NCBI GenBank assembly: GCA_015501595.1
Contig: JADNRX010000259.1
Location: forward strand, 1-64,000
DNA length: 64,000 nt
Source of the DNA: Hymenopellis radicata
Lineage: Eukaryota; Basidiomycota; Agaricomycetes; Agaricales; Physalacriaceae
Reading direction: 5' to 3'
Part shown: piece by piece, positions 22,548-33,491 of the stretch
Layout of the letters: the number at the start of each line of letters is the position of its first letter
Numbering within the stretch: position 1 is the first letter of the stretch
Notes under the pieces: generated by a model
Database searches by the model: none
Told to the model about the DNA's origin: nothing
Seen by the model: only the letters and a program-made list of their open reading frames with translations
Made by a program: the position numbers and the translations under genes

Positions 22548-23645
22548 ATGGCAGAACCCCAAGCAGATTGCGCGCGCCCTTCCAAGCGCCCTCGGCTATC
22601 CGATTTCGCGAATCCTCATTTTGAACGCTATGACGCGTCCTTGTGGCTTGCCGATGGAAACGTTATCCTAATCAGCGCCGATGGGAAAGGATTTCGCGTC
22701 CATCAATCCGTCCTCTCAAACCACTCGCAGTTCTTCGCAGACATGTTCAGCCTGGCTCTTCCGGAGAATGACGGGTGCAATGCGAGCTATGATTGCCCGT
22801 CGCTCACCCTCGCGGAGAACGGCAACGACGTGTCTTGGTTCCTACGTTACTTTTACACACCCTTGTGCGTTTTCCTCCATTCTCTAAACTTGAACCTGAT
22901 GCTGTATCATCGACATAGGTTCTTTATCCCTGGAAAACGTACGCCGTACGAGCAGCTGGCCGGTATGCTCCGGATGTCGACAAAATACCTGTGCGAGCAG
23001 CTCCGTACAGACGTTATCCATCATCTCTGCTTGATATACCCTCCGAAAAGTCATATTTTGCCTCCTCCCGAACTGCCCGAATGTCCTGCTCTTGTTCCAG
23101 ATGAAAACGTATCCAATCACGCGCTTCTAGCCATCCGGATGGCCCGCGAAAACGACGTCCCAATCATCCTGCCTGTCGCTTTTTATTACGCAGCAACTAT
23201 CGAGCCCTCTGTGTACGTCGATCTGCTACCAGAGCTGTCGCGTGAAGATCACCGCTCGCTCATACACGGTCGAGAAAAACTGATAAAGGCGGTGCTCAAG
23301 ATCGCTTGGAGTGGGATTTTCGAGGCCGCTTATGAGGATCCTTGTGACGATCAGAACTGCGTTAGGACGCGGTATCTTCTCTTGCAGTCCATTGCCGATC
23401 ATCGGTGCGATCCAGTTGACCTCTTCATTTCTCCCATGCTGCACACACAAGTGCGTCCTGCTCCAAGAAAGAAGCAACCCGACTTCGACCAAGTTTGCCT
23501 ATACTGTTACGACTGTTGGAAAGAGAGCGAGCTGCATGACTATTCTACTGTCTGGAAAAGATTACCAAAGTATTTTGGATTGGATGGTTGGCCAGACAAT
23601 GCGCCTCGGATTCCTTGGCCGCAGGAGGCCGAATTTCGTTTCTAG
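22548..23645 (+). CDS. BTB/POZ domain protein, about 347 aa (paralogue)
   Basis: Starts MAEPQADCARPSKRPRLSDF and has the BTB opening LWLADGNVILISADGKGFRV then H-x3-LSNHSQFFADMF. A 54-nt GT-AG intron (22865-22918) sits at the same position as in the paralogue at 6694-7749. The two proteins share many blocks, including AIRMARENDVP versus AIQMARENDVP and the closing C-x2-C (CLYCYDCW). The length is similar. Its neighbour upstream is the 500-bp repeat, downstream a decayed secreted-protein gene. Role unknown beyond BTB-mediated protein interaction. Confidence 0.87.
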   Translation: MAEPQADCARPSKRPRLSDFANPHFERYDASLWLADGNVILISADGKGFRVHQSVLSNHSQFFADMFSLALPENDGCNASYDCPSLTLAENGNDVSWFLRYFYTPLCVFLHSLNLNLMLYHRHRFFIPGKRTPYEQLAGMLRMSTKYLCEQLRTDVIHHLCLIYPPKSHILPPPELPECPALVPDENVSNHALLAIRMARENDVPIILPVAFYYAATIEPSVYVDLLPELSREDHRSLIHGREKLIKAVLKIAWSGIFEAAYEDPCDDQNCVRTRYLLLQSIADHRCDPVDLFISPMLHTQVRPAPRKKQPDFDQVCLYCYDCWKESELHDYSTVWKRLPKYFGLDGWPDNAPRIPWPQEAEFRF

Positions 23646-23935
23646 GTATGCACCGTTATCTTCCTGCTGAGCTGCCACCTATTTTTTACAAGACTTTCCC
23701 CCGCTAGGTTCTCCTTCTCGTCATATTCAATTCTCAGGTCGCAATTCTTTATTCCCATTTGCTGCATATGATTATGTCTCGGTCTGCCACACTGCTCTAT
23801 GGATGCGATCCTCTGCTATTAAATGTCGTTTTACAATACTGCGTTGCTTGCTACCAGAATTCAGTACTCGGTGCTCACCATCAGAACTTGCGTGTAGATT
23901 GATCAGCTCTCAGCCTCAAGCGAAAATGATCACAA

Positions 23936-24245
23936 CCGCCTCGATATTTATCCCCGCTCTTCTGACCATGTCCGCCATCATATCAGGAGTCGCAGCAGCT
24001 CCTCTTCCATCGGTATGTCGCTTCTTACTCCCACTATATCACTTTCGCTCATCCAACCCAGCCATCCGACGGGTCTGTGTCCTTGTGGTGCCCCCACTCC
24101 TTCGACAACTGGCATGGCATTTCTTCGCTCCACGGCCTTGACAACTTTTACGGTGTCGGCAACTTTGACGGGACCAACAGAGCATCGTTCAGGAAACCGA
24201 AGTCATTGAGATCATCCACCAGAAGCTGGTCGTTCTCCAGCTAAA
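23936..24245 (+). pseudogene. Truncated secreted-protein gene, copy 1
   Basis: ATG 23936 opens a signal-peptide exon (MITTASIFIPALLTMSAIIS...) ending at a GT donor at 24013, then an exon with FDNWHGISSLHGLDNFYGVG. One base out of frame, the text continues SIVQETEVIEIIHQKLVVLQ. The paralogue at 25898 has the same order and the same frame break, then continues with VITELICEVETQIIVFEQ, which this copy lacks. From memory this is a mushroom secreted family with a CGSFDNWHG-type motif followed by EIEIIQQRLVVLQEMAK. Copy 1 is thus truncated and frameshifted. Confidence 0.6.
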
Positions 24246-24873
24246 CGGTTCGTACTTCCCGCCGTCTCTTCGATTACCACCTGAGTCTTTACTCTAATAT
24301 CAGGAGATGCTTGTGCCAATGACTTTAAACGTACCCGACACCGATGCGCCACACTTGAAGCTCCTATGCAACGTACAGCCGACGGTTATCTTGAATCTTA
24401 TCTGTCTCAGTCGGTTACTTTGCGCCACGGTTTGTTGTCTCGCTCGCATAAACGGATTAGCGGGTACCTGTACCCGGCGGTAAAAATAATTTTGAATTTG
24501 GACAGAGCGACGCGTCGGGAATGGTCTCTGACCCAACTCGCCTTGCCAATGTCCCTATCGTTCTTGCAGCCGCCCAGAAAGTGGGTAGATTTGCCGCCAT
24601 GGGTGCTCGGAGAGATCGCATCTCGCAATTGGCAATCGCACATTCGATCGTGTTGTCTTTGATCAAACGCGCTTCCGCAGTATGCACTTCTAGATTCTAC
24701 TGGCAGCTGCCTTCTCGTCTGTTCAAAGCTGACCTGTATCGCCGTCTTTATCTCAGTGCTAGGCTATGTCCGTCATCAGAGGCCAAACAAATCCAAGCAC
24801 GGGCATCGCTGGCTGCGTGCCTGGTTTTCCATCACTCTCACTGCGTCACTCTCTTGTCTACCCTTTTCGTGCC
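24246..24873. other. Intergenic upstream of ROT1
   Basis: No recognisable gene. It holds the decayed 3' part of the neighbouring pseudogene and presumably the ROT1 promoter. Confidence 0.4.
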
Positions 24874-25698
24874 ATGATTCTTCCATTCTTCCTACTGGCG
24901 GCGCTGCCTACGGTGCTCGCCCAAAACACCGGCGATCCCATTGTCTACGACCTGCAGCACAACATCACCAGCCTGGTGGGAACATGGTCGACTGGCTCTA
25001 TGCATGTTGTCCCTGGCCCGGTGCGCCTTCTGCTTGGCCTCGCTCGCGTCTGACTGACCGCGTCTAGGACTTTGCGTCGCCTGCAGAGGTGCGCTTCACG
25101 TACCCATCAACAACCGGCGTCGGGGTATCCTTGTGCGTATTAGCTGCATCGCCTCGGTCACGCCGCTCATCTCCGCCATACCCACAGCTCTGACGACGGC
25201 TGGTACGAATACGCGCAATACTCATTCGTCTCCAACGCCACCGACCCGACGTGCATCACCGGCTACATGCTCTGGTCGCACGGCACTTACACCAACGAGG
25301 TCAACGGCTCCATGTTCCTTATACCCAACGGCGACGGGTACCAACAGGTGCAGAAGACGTGCGCGGCCGTGTCCAATCTCATCGAGAACAACAACGACAC
25401 CATCGTCGTCAACTGGTGGAATATCAACCAGGACACCGAGCTCGGGTTCGTGCTCACCATGCAGAAGTTTGACGGCACCTATTGGGCCCCGTTCAAGCAG
25501 TACTCCACGAGCCCGAATATGCTCCCGACGCAGAAGCTCAGGAATGTTACGCAGGCACCGGATGTCTCCATCGGGGCTCGCTCGCTGGAGGAACGCAGTA
25601 GTGCGGCTGCGTTGCGCACTTCGCTGGTGCTGATGGGCGCGGCACTCGTCTTTGGATTGTTATCTATTGCGCTTTTTTTTTCTTTTGGATGTATCTGA
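24874..25698 (+). CDS. ROT1: ROT1-like ER chaperone/cell-wall protein, 240 aa
   Basis: Exons 24874-25020, 25068-25132 and 25188-25698 join in phase to 240 residues. A signal peptide (MILPFFLLAALPTVLA) is followed by SLVGTWSTGSMHVVPGPDFA, then VRFTYPSTTGVGVSFSDDGW and YEYAQYSFVSNATDPTCITG. These are the hallmark blocks of ROT1, as is SPNMLPTQKL near the C-terminus. A C-terminal hydrophobic segment (LVLMGAALVFGLLSIALFF) would anchor it in the ER membrane. Several N-x-S/T sites are present. In yeast, Rot1 is an essential ER chaperone for glycoproteins and for beta-1,6-glucan synthesis. It sits between two decayed copies of one secreted-protein gene. Confidence 0.88.
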
Positions 25699-25897
25699 GC
25701 TAGCATTCGCAGCTCGGATGTTCTTCACAACTTCGCCTTCATTTCTTCGTCCATTTGACCTCTTCTTACTTCGTTCATTTGTTGTTTGGCCAGGCGTCTT
25801 TTACTTTCCTTTCGACATCTTCAGCCGGATTTATACCTCTTGCGAGCTCTTCCCGTTGAGCTGTGTCGGACATGCTTTAATTCATTCCACTGTCATC

Positions 25898-26523
25898 ATG
25901 ATCACAACCACCTCGATATTGGTCCCAGCTTTCCTGGCTGTGTCCACCGTTATATCAGGAGTCGCTACAGCGCCTCTTTCTATCGGTACGTCGGTTCTTA
26001 TTCCTATCATATCACTTTCACTCACCCAACCCAGCCACTCGCTCCGAGGGGTCTGTGTACTTGTGGTTCCTTCGACAACTGGCATGGCATTTCTTCGCTT
26101 AACGGCTTCGACAACTTTTACGGAGTCGGAAACTTTGACGGGTCGTTCTTCACCAAGAGAGCATCGTCCAGGAAACGGAAGGCGTCTGTCGTTCTGTCGA
26201 AATCGAGATCATCCAACAGAAGCTGGTCATACACCAGGAGATCGCTAAACGGTTCGTACTTCCCATTATCTCCTCGATTACCAATTGACTGACCTCGACG
26301 ATACAGAGTGATCACCGAGCTCATCTGCGAAGTCGAGACGCAGATTATCGTCTTTGAACAGTTATCTGCCTCATTCTCAGACCTATTCCGCTCCTCCGGC
26401 ACGCCAGTGGGATACGCCTCTGCTATCGCGTCCCACTTTGATGACCTGGATGGGTCTTTGACCACCACCGACCTTGGGTTTATTGGGTCTGATATTGGGA
26501 AGCGGCTCGGGTTCGATCTGGGA
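25898..26523 (+). pseudogene. Secreted-protein gene, copy 2, frameshifted
   Basis: ATG 25898 opens MITTTSILVPAFLAVSTVIS, a signal peptide. After an intron comes LCTCGSFDNWHGISSLNGFD and NFYGVGNFDG. A one-base frame change then gives SIVQETEGVCRSVEIEIIQQ and KLVIHQEIAKR. An intron and VITELICEVETQIIVFEQL with a Ser/Asp-rich tail close the gene at 26523. The helical half (EIEIIQQ, EVETQ) is typical of the remembered mushroom family. The frame break is at the same place as in copy 1 (24180 and about 26160). It would be a pseudogene unless an unrecognised splice repairs it. Confidence 0.55.
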
Positions 26524-26970
26524 TGATGAGCGATAATAACTGTCTATTATCGCTGGTCTGGAGGACGATGTATCATCTGCGCTGGGTACGGACGGAAGCA
26601 GCATTTCCGGAGTCGGCGATGTGTCCACGCCTTCTGACTTTGGATCCATTCCTATTATCCCTACGGACATCGGAGCTATCCCAGTTACGGCCACCACCAA
26701 CGTTGGGATTATCCCAGTTCACATCCACCGACGTTGGCGTTACTGCCACCGACGAGGTGGCTGTTGATCCTTCGTTCACACCCGTTAGCAATCCAGGAAC
26801 CACCGAGGCCAGTAGCACTTTTGTCCCCATTGGCATCAATGATCCTGCGCTGGCGCCGGGAACTGACAGCTCCGATTGGAGATATCACTGTGGCGCCTGC
26901 TAGCGCGTCCGCTGGTGTTGCTCCCTCACTTTCGGAGGTTGTGAGTGCTGTTGTTACGGCTAGTGTTTGA
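26524..26970 (+). other. Ser/Thr/Val-rich low-complexity coding-like tail
   Basis: Two overlapping plus frames read like a Ser/Thr-rich extracellular stalk, with repeated TDIGAIP-, TTNVGIIPV- and STDVGVTATD-like phrases, but they are in different frames. This is probably a decayed 3' extension of the preceding gene. The degenerate phrase repeats suggest an old minisatellite. Confidence 0.35.
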
Positions 26971-27242
26971 ACAGAGACGGAAAGTTTGAGAATGGACTTT
27001 ATTTCTGGGAGTGGCTCATAGTCTTCTACTGTACGCTCAAGTAACTAGCTCCTATTTCGACGTAGAGCAGAAAGGTTTCGACCAAAGTACCGCGTTCGGA
27101 GAAGTGTTTTTGTACTAAGCAGAATTCAAACTGCAGTTCCTGTTATCTCGCGATCATCCTGCGTATACCCAACAGACTCCTTTCTCGGTCTATAAGTGCG
27201 CATGGAGCGTGTGTCGTCTGTATACTGTGATTCATGTGCGAA
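26971..27242. other. Intergenic
   Basis: 3' flanks of two convergent genes; nothing recognisable. Confidence 0.4.
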
Positions 27243-29093
27243 CTACATTGCGCGCCACATCAGACTGACGTTATGTGCAAGCAAAGGTTCTTGGCTTACC
27301 ACTTTTATAGGCACGGTAGGAAGCCCGTACGACGTCGGTCTAGATCTACCCGACGAAGACGTGGTCAAGTAACGCGGCATTTCTAAAATTTCCCTTGAGG
27401 CGTGTCGCGAGTTCAAGCTGTAGTCGGTGATGAATGCAATGTGTACCATAGATAGCGTTAAGTTGATACCTTGAAAGAAACATGTTTGTGTACGCTGTAG
27501 CGAGATGAGATGGGATCTGTGTGTCATTAAGCAGCGCCTGGTTACCTTTACTCAACAAGAACGTGAAGGCGAACGGCAGCATCAGAGACGAAGACGCTAT
27601 CTTTGTGACGAATGCTCCTAACGCTGTCGCACTGAAGGGGACGACGTCATGACGGAATCGTGGCAGGGAGATAAAAAGCCACCTCACGAAGATGCCATTG
27701 TTGACGGTCAGCAGGATGATCCTGTTGAGGACGTTTTTTGTCCTGAGCGGAGAAATCATTGGCCATCTCGGTCAGAACGCGGCGCACTGACCTGTCTTGT
27801 TGTTCCCGCCTCCCCGAAATAAGAAGAAACTCAGACAGAGGGTTATCATGATATCGACACCTGCGATCATGGCGAAAGAGAGGGGGATGAACACCTGTGC
27901 ATGATGCATTGTCAGTACGGTCGGTGACATCCGAATTGACGAATTGAGCACCTTCTCGCCTGCGGGTGGGCCGTTTTTCATTGAAGGGAAACGTATCCTG
28001 TGATTTTGCGCACGTTAAGAACGTAAGTAGCTCATGTATCCGGGCACATACCCTTGGATCACGTCGACTAGGGGGTAAAAATATTTAGGAAGAGGCCTAA
28101 TCCTACAGAGGAAGAGCTACTCACGCAGAGCGAAGCCTGGGCTCAAATAAGTCATTCGTGTGTAGCTGAGGTAGGCAGGGCGTACCAAGAGAAGCAGTCG
28201 CAAGCAGGATCTTACCGAGTTCAAGTAAGCATCAAGAGCCCGTCAAATGAAAAGAAGCAAACATACAATAGTTCCGAAGAGGGGTTTGTTTCGCCCACTC
28301 ACTGAACGCGTACTTGGATAACATGCTGGAACATGGGAGCTGAGGGCTCACTTATATAGACTTTGTGTCCGAAGAAGCGAGGGCCACGGATGGTGAGTGC
28401 CTCATCAGCGAAGAGCAGGGGCTCACAGCTGTATGATCGTTCCCTCGATACCCTACGAAATGTTTCAAACTGGCGAGCGAGTACCATAAGTAAGACGTGC
28501 ACTAACCGTGGTTCCGGCTGGAGCCTTTCCAGAGGATGAGTTTCGCGGTCTTCAGCGTTCACTAAGTAGTATAGAGATACGCACAGCAAGACTCCTTTGA
28601 ATCGGTCAGTTGTATGTCAGGAGAAAAGGAATGGGTGGTAACCATATGATGGTCGAAAGAGCGCGAACGTCCGCCTGCTTGTTTATCAAGTAATAATACA
28701 GCACATGCGAATTGAAGCACTGCGTGGACGTTTCCAGAAGACTGGTCCATGCGTGCTTATGAGGAATCATTCATCATCAAACAATAGCCAAAGCTCACAA
28801 CACGATTGTAACCTAAACGGTCTTCAGCGCCTCGGTGTTGCGGCTGAATGGGACGTACGATAGTTTTCAAGAAAGCAGAGTCCGAGCTGCCGGAACGGGT
28901 GTAGTATTGCCACGCCTGGTAGCACACGATACCGTATAACCTGAAAGAAAGGCGTGAGTCATGAGCACCCGTCCGAAGTTGAAACGACGTACGGTGTAGA
29001 TATCATGAACGCGACGAGGAGCACACCGAAGGTCTCGTCTGGAGAAGGCAGTAAGGGAGTGACGAGCGGCGGGGTGGTGGCAGGAGAAGACAT
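27243..29093 (-). CDS. Multi-pass membrane protein with DUF6534
   Basis: A gene of about ten small exons on the minus strand. ATG 29093 opens MSSPATTPPLVTPLLPSPDE and the first membrane helix TFGVLLVAFMIST. Later exons give LYGIVCYQAWQYYTRSG, HVLYYYLINKQADVRALSTI, FFGHKVYI, and VFIPLSFAMIAGVDIMITLC. The last are RIILLTVNNGIFVRWLFIS, LPFAFTFLLSK then YTNMFLS, and LNSRHASREI. This order (receptor-like helices, then the TDRLINRIILLTVNNG-type block and the YxNxxLxxLNxR motif) is the mushroom DUF6534 family. Exon edges in the middle (28000-28600) are uncertain. It is probably a plasma-membrane protein of unknown function; some frames are so eroded that a pseudogene cannot be ruled out. Confidence 0.65.
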
Positions 29094-29754
29094 AATGAGG
29101 GAACAGTGCTACACAGAATGAAGTTACCCATGGAGCTGGACACACGAATTATGTAGCTTGAAGTGGCGGGCATCAAGCGTTGGACCGCAATCATTTGATT
29201 GACGTTACTAACGCTTCGAATGAAGCACTCGCGTCAAACCGAGTGACAGGAGCAACTGCTGACACTGTTGATTGATGCCAGCGTGGCGTAATCTTCACCA
29301 CCAATGCCTTGAAGTAAAGCGTTTGAACGGTCGGCGGGTGGAGAATAAAACATCCGGCAAGTAGGGAGCTTGTGGGGAAAATGTTGAGGGATATCTCAAT
29401 ACCAAAAGCACATAACTTGAGCAAAATCAGGGCGTGTGGCTGAACGGAAAATGTCGCGTCGTTTTATGTTGACGTGATGGAGAAAGTCAAGAGGGGAATA
29501 TGTTCCCACGCCGCCTGTGCCTCTCAACCACATTGTGATTCGAGCTGTCTTGGAACTGTTGCAACATACGAAGGTATTGCTAGCCTCTCGTAGCATAAAT
29601 AACTTGTGATGGAACGCGTCTGCAGGTAAGTGCTATTCCTATCTAGGTTAGAGGACTATCATATCTGAGCTAAGAAAGTTCGTCACCAGACCAAGCTTCT
29701 TTATGTGGTGAGAGCGCCGTTACACCCTGCATAACGCCTCCAGCATCTTTCCAA
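29094..29754. other. Intergenic, divergent gap
   Basis: Gap between the DUF6534 start on minus and the pseudogene on plus. No recognisable element. Confidence 0.4.
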
Positions 29755-31142
29755 GATGAAGCGAGGTACATTCACCCCCGCCCCTCCGCGGCGGCTCTTA
29801 TCGACCAGCTGCTCAGACGACCACTTCCGATGATCGCGATATCAAGGATGGCCTCCTCCCAGACGTTATTGAGACGCTGCTCATCCCAGATGATGCCGTG
29901 TCTGATAACGCCAGAGATGTAACCATCAACGATGCCGACGTCCAGTGCATCGGGTCCTATAATTGGCTAGAGGAATCTACGTCGTCTGCGCCTGCCATAC
30001 TTGTACCGGGTATGCGAGTCGCAATCATGATGAGGTTCTCTTAATGAAATACTTACCCGACCGTTTAGGCTCTCCGCCAGAATGGCAAAATAAATCGACC
30101 CCGTACAAGGTACCGGCGGACGAAGGGCTCATGTTCGCTGATCAAAACGGGTTTCGGATGCCCAAGACGACTTTACTCCCTCTGATGGCCGCGGTCGATG
30201 TGGTCACAGACTCGCCTCCATTTGACTGGTCTTCCGCCGACTTTATCACGGACCGTAATGGGCTGCGGAAACTCCTCAGGTGGATCGCATGTGCGCACTC
30301 TCCCACCGACAAAAACCAGAAAGAGTTCCGCATCGACACCCAGCTCGCAGGGCACACAACCGTCTCTCTTAGAATCGCTGGGAGAAACGGTACCAGGAGA
30401 AGGCATCCGGATTTACGTATCGGCTTTCAACTTTGAGAAGGAGAGCACCACTGCACTGCCGCTGCTGGGTGCCAATCGTCGACTGGGCATCACCGCATCG
30501 TTACCTACGTGTGTTCAATCAACGTCGTTCTTTGTTGCATCTGACTGACTACGCATGTATAGGACTTTGCCGGCCTAAAAATGGTTGTTCGTTTCGAGGT
30601 CGACGCATGCCTGCCCACGAGTCGGAGCCCCACGAGCGAAAGCTAGCGACATCGACACGCTAACCGACGCTATATCTAACATTTCCCTCTCACCATCCTC
30701 CTCCTCAGTCACGAGAATCACAGGCCTAGGAAACCCACTCCAAACCCTCACAGTAAAACGAGGCGGCTTCCTAGTACCTCAGAGCGCCATCCTCGAGCTT
30801 TCCAGCGTATCCTACAAGCGCGCCGACACCTACGAGTGGGCCGAGAGCCTCCCGCAGCTGTACATGTCGAATACGCCGCAGCACTTCCTCGGTGTGCATG
30901 ATCGTGGCCGGTTCCTGCGGTACGCCAAGCTGCGCACGGTCAATTTGGACAAGGGCGCGCTGATGCAGAATCTTGCGATACTCGGGCGTGTGCTGCAAAC
31001 GATACAGGAGATTGTGGTGGAGCACGGGAAGAAGGGCGCTTGACGCTCGTCCGGGATGGGCCTGAGGTCAGAGTGTATGCGCGTGAGAGCGATGAAGCCT
31101 GTCTCCCAGAGGCGTACATGAAGAAGTTCGAGATTGATTGAT
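29755..31142 (+). pseudogene. Decayed member of a conserved basidiomycete family
   Basis: Piecewise translation recovers a family common in polypores: DADVQCIGSYNWLEEST, an intron, then SPPEWQNKSTPYKVPADEG, MFADQNGFRMPKTTLLPLMA, WSSADFITDRNGLRKLLRWI and FRIDTQLAG. Next come NRWEKRYQEKASGF, FNFEKESTTALP, GCQSSTGHHRIVTY, an intron, DFAGLKMVVRFEVDACLP, and YEWAESLPQLYMSNTPQHFL. The tail is LTLVRDGPEVRVYARESDEA. At least five single-base frame breaks are needed: near 29785, 30370, 30415, 30463 and 31035, plus a stop near 30650. Family members are often labelled geranylgeranyl pyrophosphate synthetase in databases, which I regard as a misnomer. The function is unknown. Confidence 0.7.
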
Positions 31143-31439
31143 GCGCTTCGTTCCAGGGATATTGAAATGTTAACGGTCATACGTCTCGGAAAATATCATC
31201 GAAATTTGCATGCCATTCACGATGTCCGTTCGACGGGGGAGAGGAAGCCCTTCCGCTCAACTCCCTCCTTCACAACTGATAGATTCCACACAATCTCATA
31301 GGTCGTAGACTTGAACCGGAAACTGAGCAACAGCGTCGATAAGAGTGGCACCTTCATCTCCACTTGCACAAACTTGTATCCACTAGCGAACACAAAGGTA
31401 GCGTGTTACTCTTAATAAAGGATCAGCGACTTAAATGCA

Positions 31440-31850
31440 CGCCTGTTTCTCGGCATGCATCAACTTCATTCAAGAAAAAATAAGCTGATACCTGGCCCCG
31501 TATGTGTGCGAGTAGCCGGTGGGCCACGAGCACTTGGGGTTGCAGGCTGATTAAACGCTCAAGGCGGCCCCTGTACTACACAATGGAAGCGGCATCCTTC
31601 CTCGTCCAGCATCAAGCTGCCAACTAACGACGCTCAGATCAGGAACTAGTAACCCAGGACTTGTCCCAGGAAAAAGAAGGTACTATCGATCGACTCATAC
31701 GACCGCTGAGCTACGATCGCACAGATGTACACAGTGTGGAAGAGGTGTAATGGTGGAGGAAACGTACAAAGACGTTAATGATATCCCGGCCTTCCTTCTC
31801 GCCCGTACGGTTTTCGCTGAGGATAGTGCGGGCAGTGTAATCAGAGAGGT
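31440..31850 (+). repeat. Degenerate direct-repeat block, copy 1
   Basis: Contains three motifs that recur about 0.8-1.3 kb downstream. CATCAACTTCATTCAAGAAA (31450s) recurs near 32462, a 90-bp block around CACTTGGGGTTGCAGGCTGA (31475-31566) recurs near 32760-32850, and CTCATACGACCGCTGAGCTA (31689) recurs at 32509. Spacing differs for each, so the copies are rearranged. Confidence 0.6.
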
Positions 31851-32453
31851 CCATCCGAGATCAGCACTGGGGGCAGGTTCGACGGGGCTTGAGATGGAGG
31901 TTTTGGGAACGCGTCGTATCAGCTGAGGAGAGCATATGGCAAGGAGTGAGTGCTACAGTAAATTGGCAGTCGAGCTTTGATGTTCAATAAAACAGCGCGG
32001 CACGACATCAACCTCTAGGCGCCGGGTGCGGTCCAGGCATCGGTCCTCAGGTGATGGTGGCATTGATTGATTAGTGACATAGATCTAGTCTCTAGAGTCG
32101 CATCTTTTCAGTGGGGGGATCCATTCGAACTGGGCGACTCGGAAGCACTACAGCTGATATAATTGGTTATTCGTCATACCTAGAATTGTTATGTTTTCCG
32201 TTATAGCCTTGACATACCGGGTCGTGGGCGTTGCAACCAAGAGAAGACCTGTGCCGTGCGACGCCGCGCTCCATTCCTTATTGGGAACAAGGCGTCAGGG
32301 GCTACCAGTACTTGCCTTTTTCATGTCTGTGACGAAGGCCATCTTGCTATCCAAGCCACCATTTTCCACGGGGCCGATGACCATTACAAGGCCAACTTTC
32401 TTGAGCGTTAGACTACTTATACTGGCGGAGTTGATTTATCCACCACCAGTTCC

Positions 32454-32870
32454 CGGCATGTGCATCAACTTCATTCAAGAAAAAAATGACCTTATTATCT
32501 TCCACCTACTCATACGACCGCTGAGCTACAATCGCACAGATGGAGAAGCGATCTCTCATGTAACCCGACGGTAGTGTCGGCAGTGTACTCTTAAGAAAAA
32601 TGTTATTACTTAGTAACGGCTGTCTACTTCTACAACCGGGATATTCTTTTAACAGCCACTTGTCTTTGAAGCCAAAAAAATTCAGACCATCACCGCATCA
32701 ATATCGACGCCACAAGTAGCGATTGAACCATTTCGATTGCAACTTGATCAAGAAAAAATAACCTCATCCCATGCCCCGTATGTGTGCAAGTAAGTAGCCG
32801 GTGGGCCGCGAACACTTGGGGTTGCAGGCTGATTAAACGCTGAACGGGGCCCCTCAGGCCCTAAGAGACA
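32454..32870 (+). repeat. Degenerate direct-repeat block, copy 2
   Basis: Carries the partners of the motifs at 31440-31850 in altered order and spacing. Identity in the 90-bp block is high apart from small indels. Confidence 0.6.
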
Positions 32871-33491
32871 TTTCGTATATGATCCCCTACTCATTAGAAC
32901 CCTAGACTTCATACATGTAGGACGCTAATTAGCAGTCAGCCTTCATTGGAGACAAATCATGTATGACTTACCAAGTCGTGCATCACCGTGCATGCGGCAT
33001 CCATGATCCCGTCCGCCTTTCCAAATCGAGCGCTGGCGCATGGGTCCAAAACGTCGGTTGCCCAAAACAGAATTGCTGTGCCTCTAGCGTTACAAATCGG
33101 GATCGCACATCGCCGCCCGCTTGTGGGATCTCGATGCAATCTCGGTTTTTGAGGCGATGTTTCCCGATAAGGCTTGAAAAAGGTCCCGAGTCAACCTGCC
33201 TGCCTTCGCTAAGTTGTAAAGTCCAACATGCTTCGGTCATCAAGTTCCCGAGTCGACCTATCTGCCTTTACTAAGTTTGAGTTTTAGCCTGTCCTCGAGG
33301 GGACCCAGGCTGAAGTACTACTACTCCTACGAAGCCAAGTCACACACACATTAGTCTGAAATGTTTCGTATATTGATGTAAACATATATCATACCGACAT
33401 CATACAAACATGCAAGATCAAAAAAAAAAAAAAGGTAACTACAGCATACTATCACAGAACAGGCTGACATCTTGCCAACATCCCCATCAAC

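Larger units (their letters stand above)
31143..33491. other. Gene-free region with repeat debris
   Basis: Apart from the degenerate direct repeats there is a 30-bp near-duplicate (CCCGAGTCAACCTGCCTGCC near 33185 and CCCGAGTCGACCTATCTGCC near 33247) and a poly-A tract of 14 at about 33421. No open frame has recognisable content. Probably fragments of old mobile elements. Confidence 0.45.

Noticed and set aside
33421..33434. Poly-A tract as the tail of a LINE or SINE
   Set aside because: No target duplication or reverse transcriptase remnant found; it lies at the 3' side of a normal gene.
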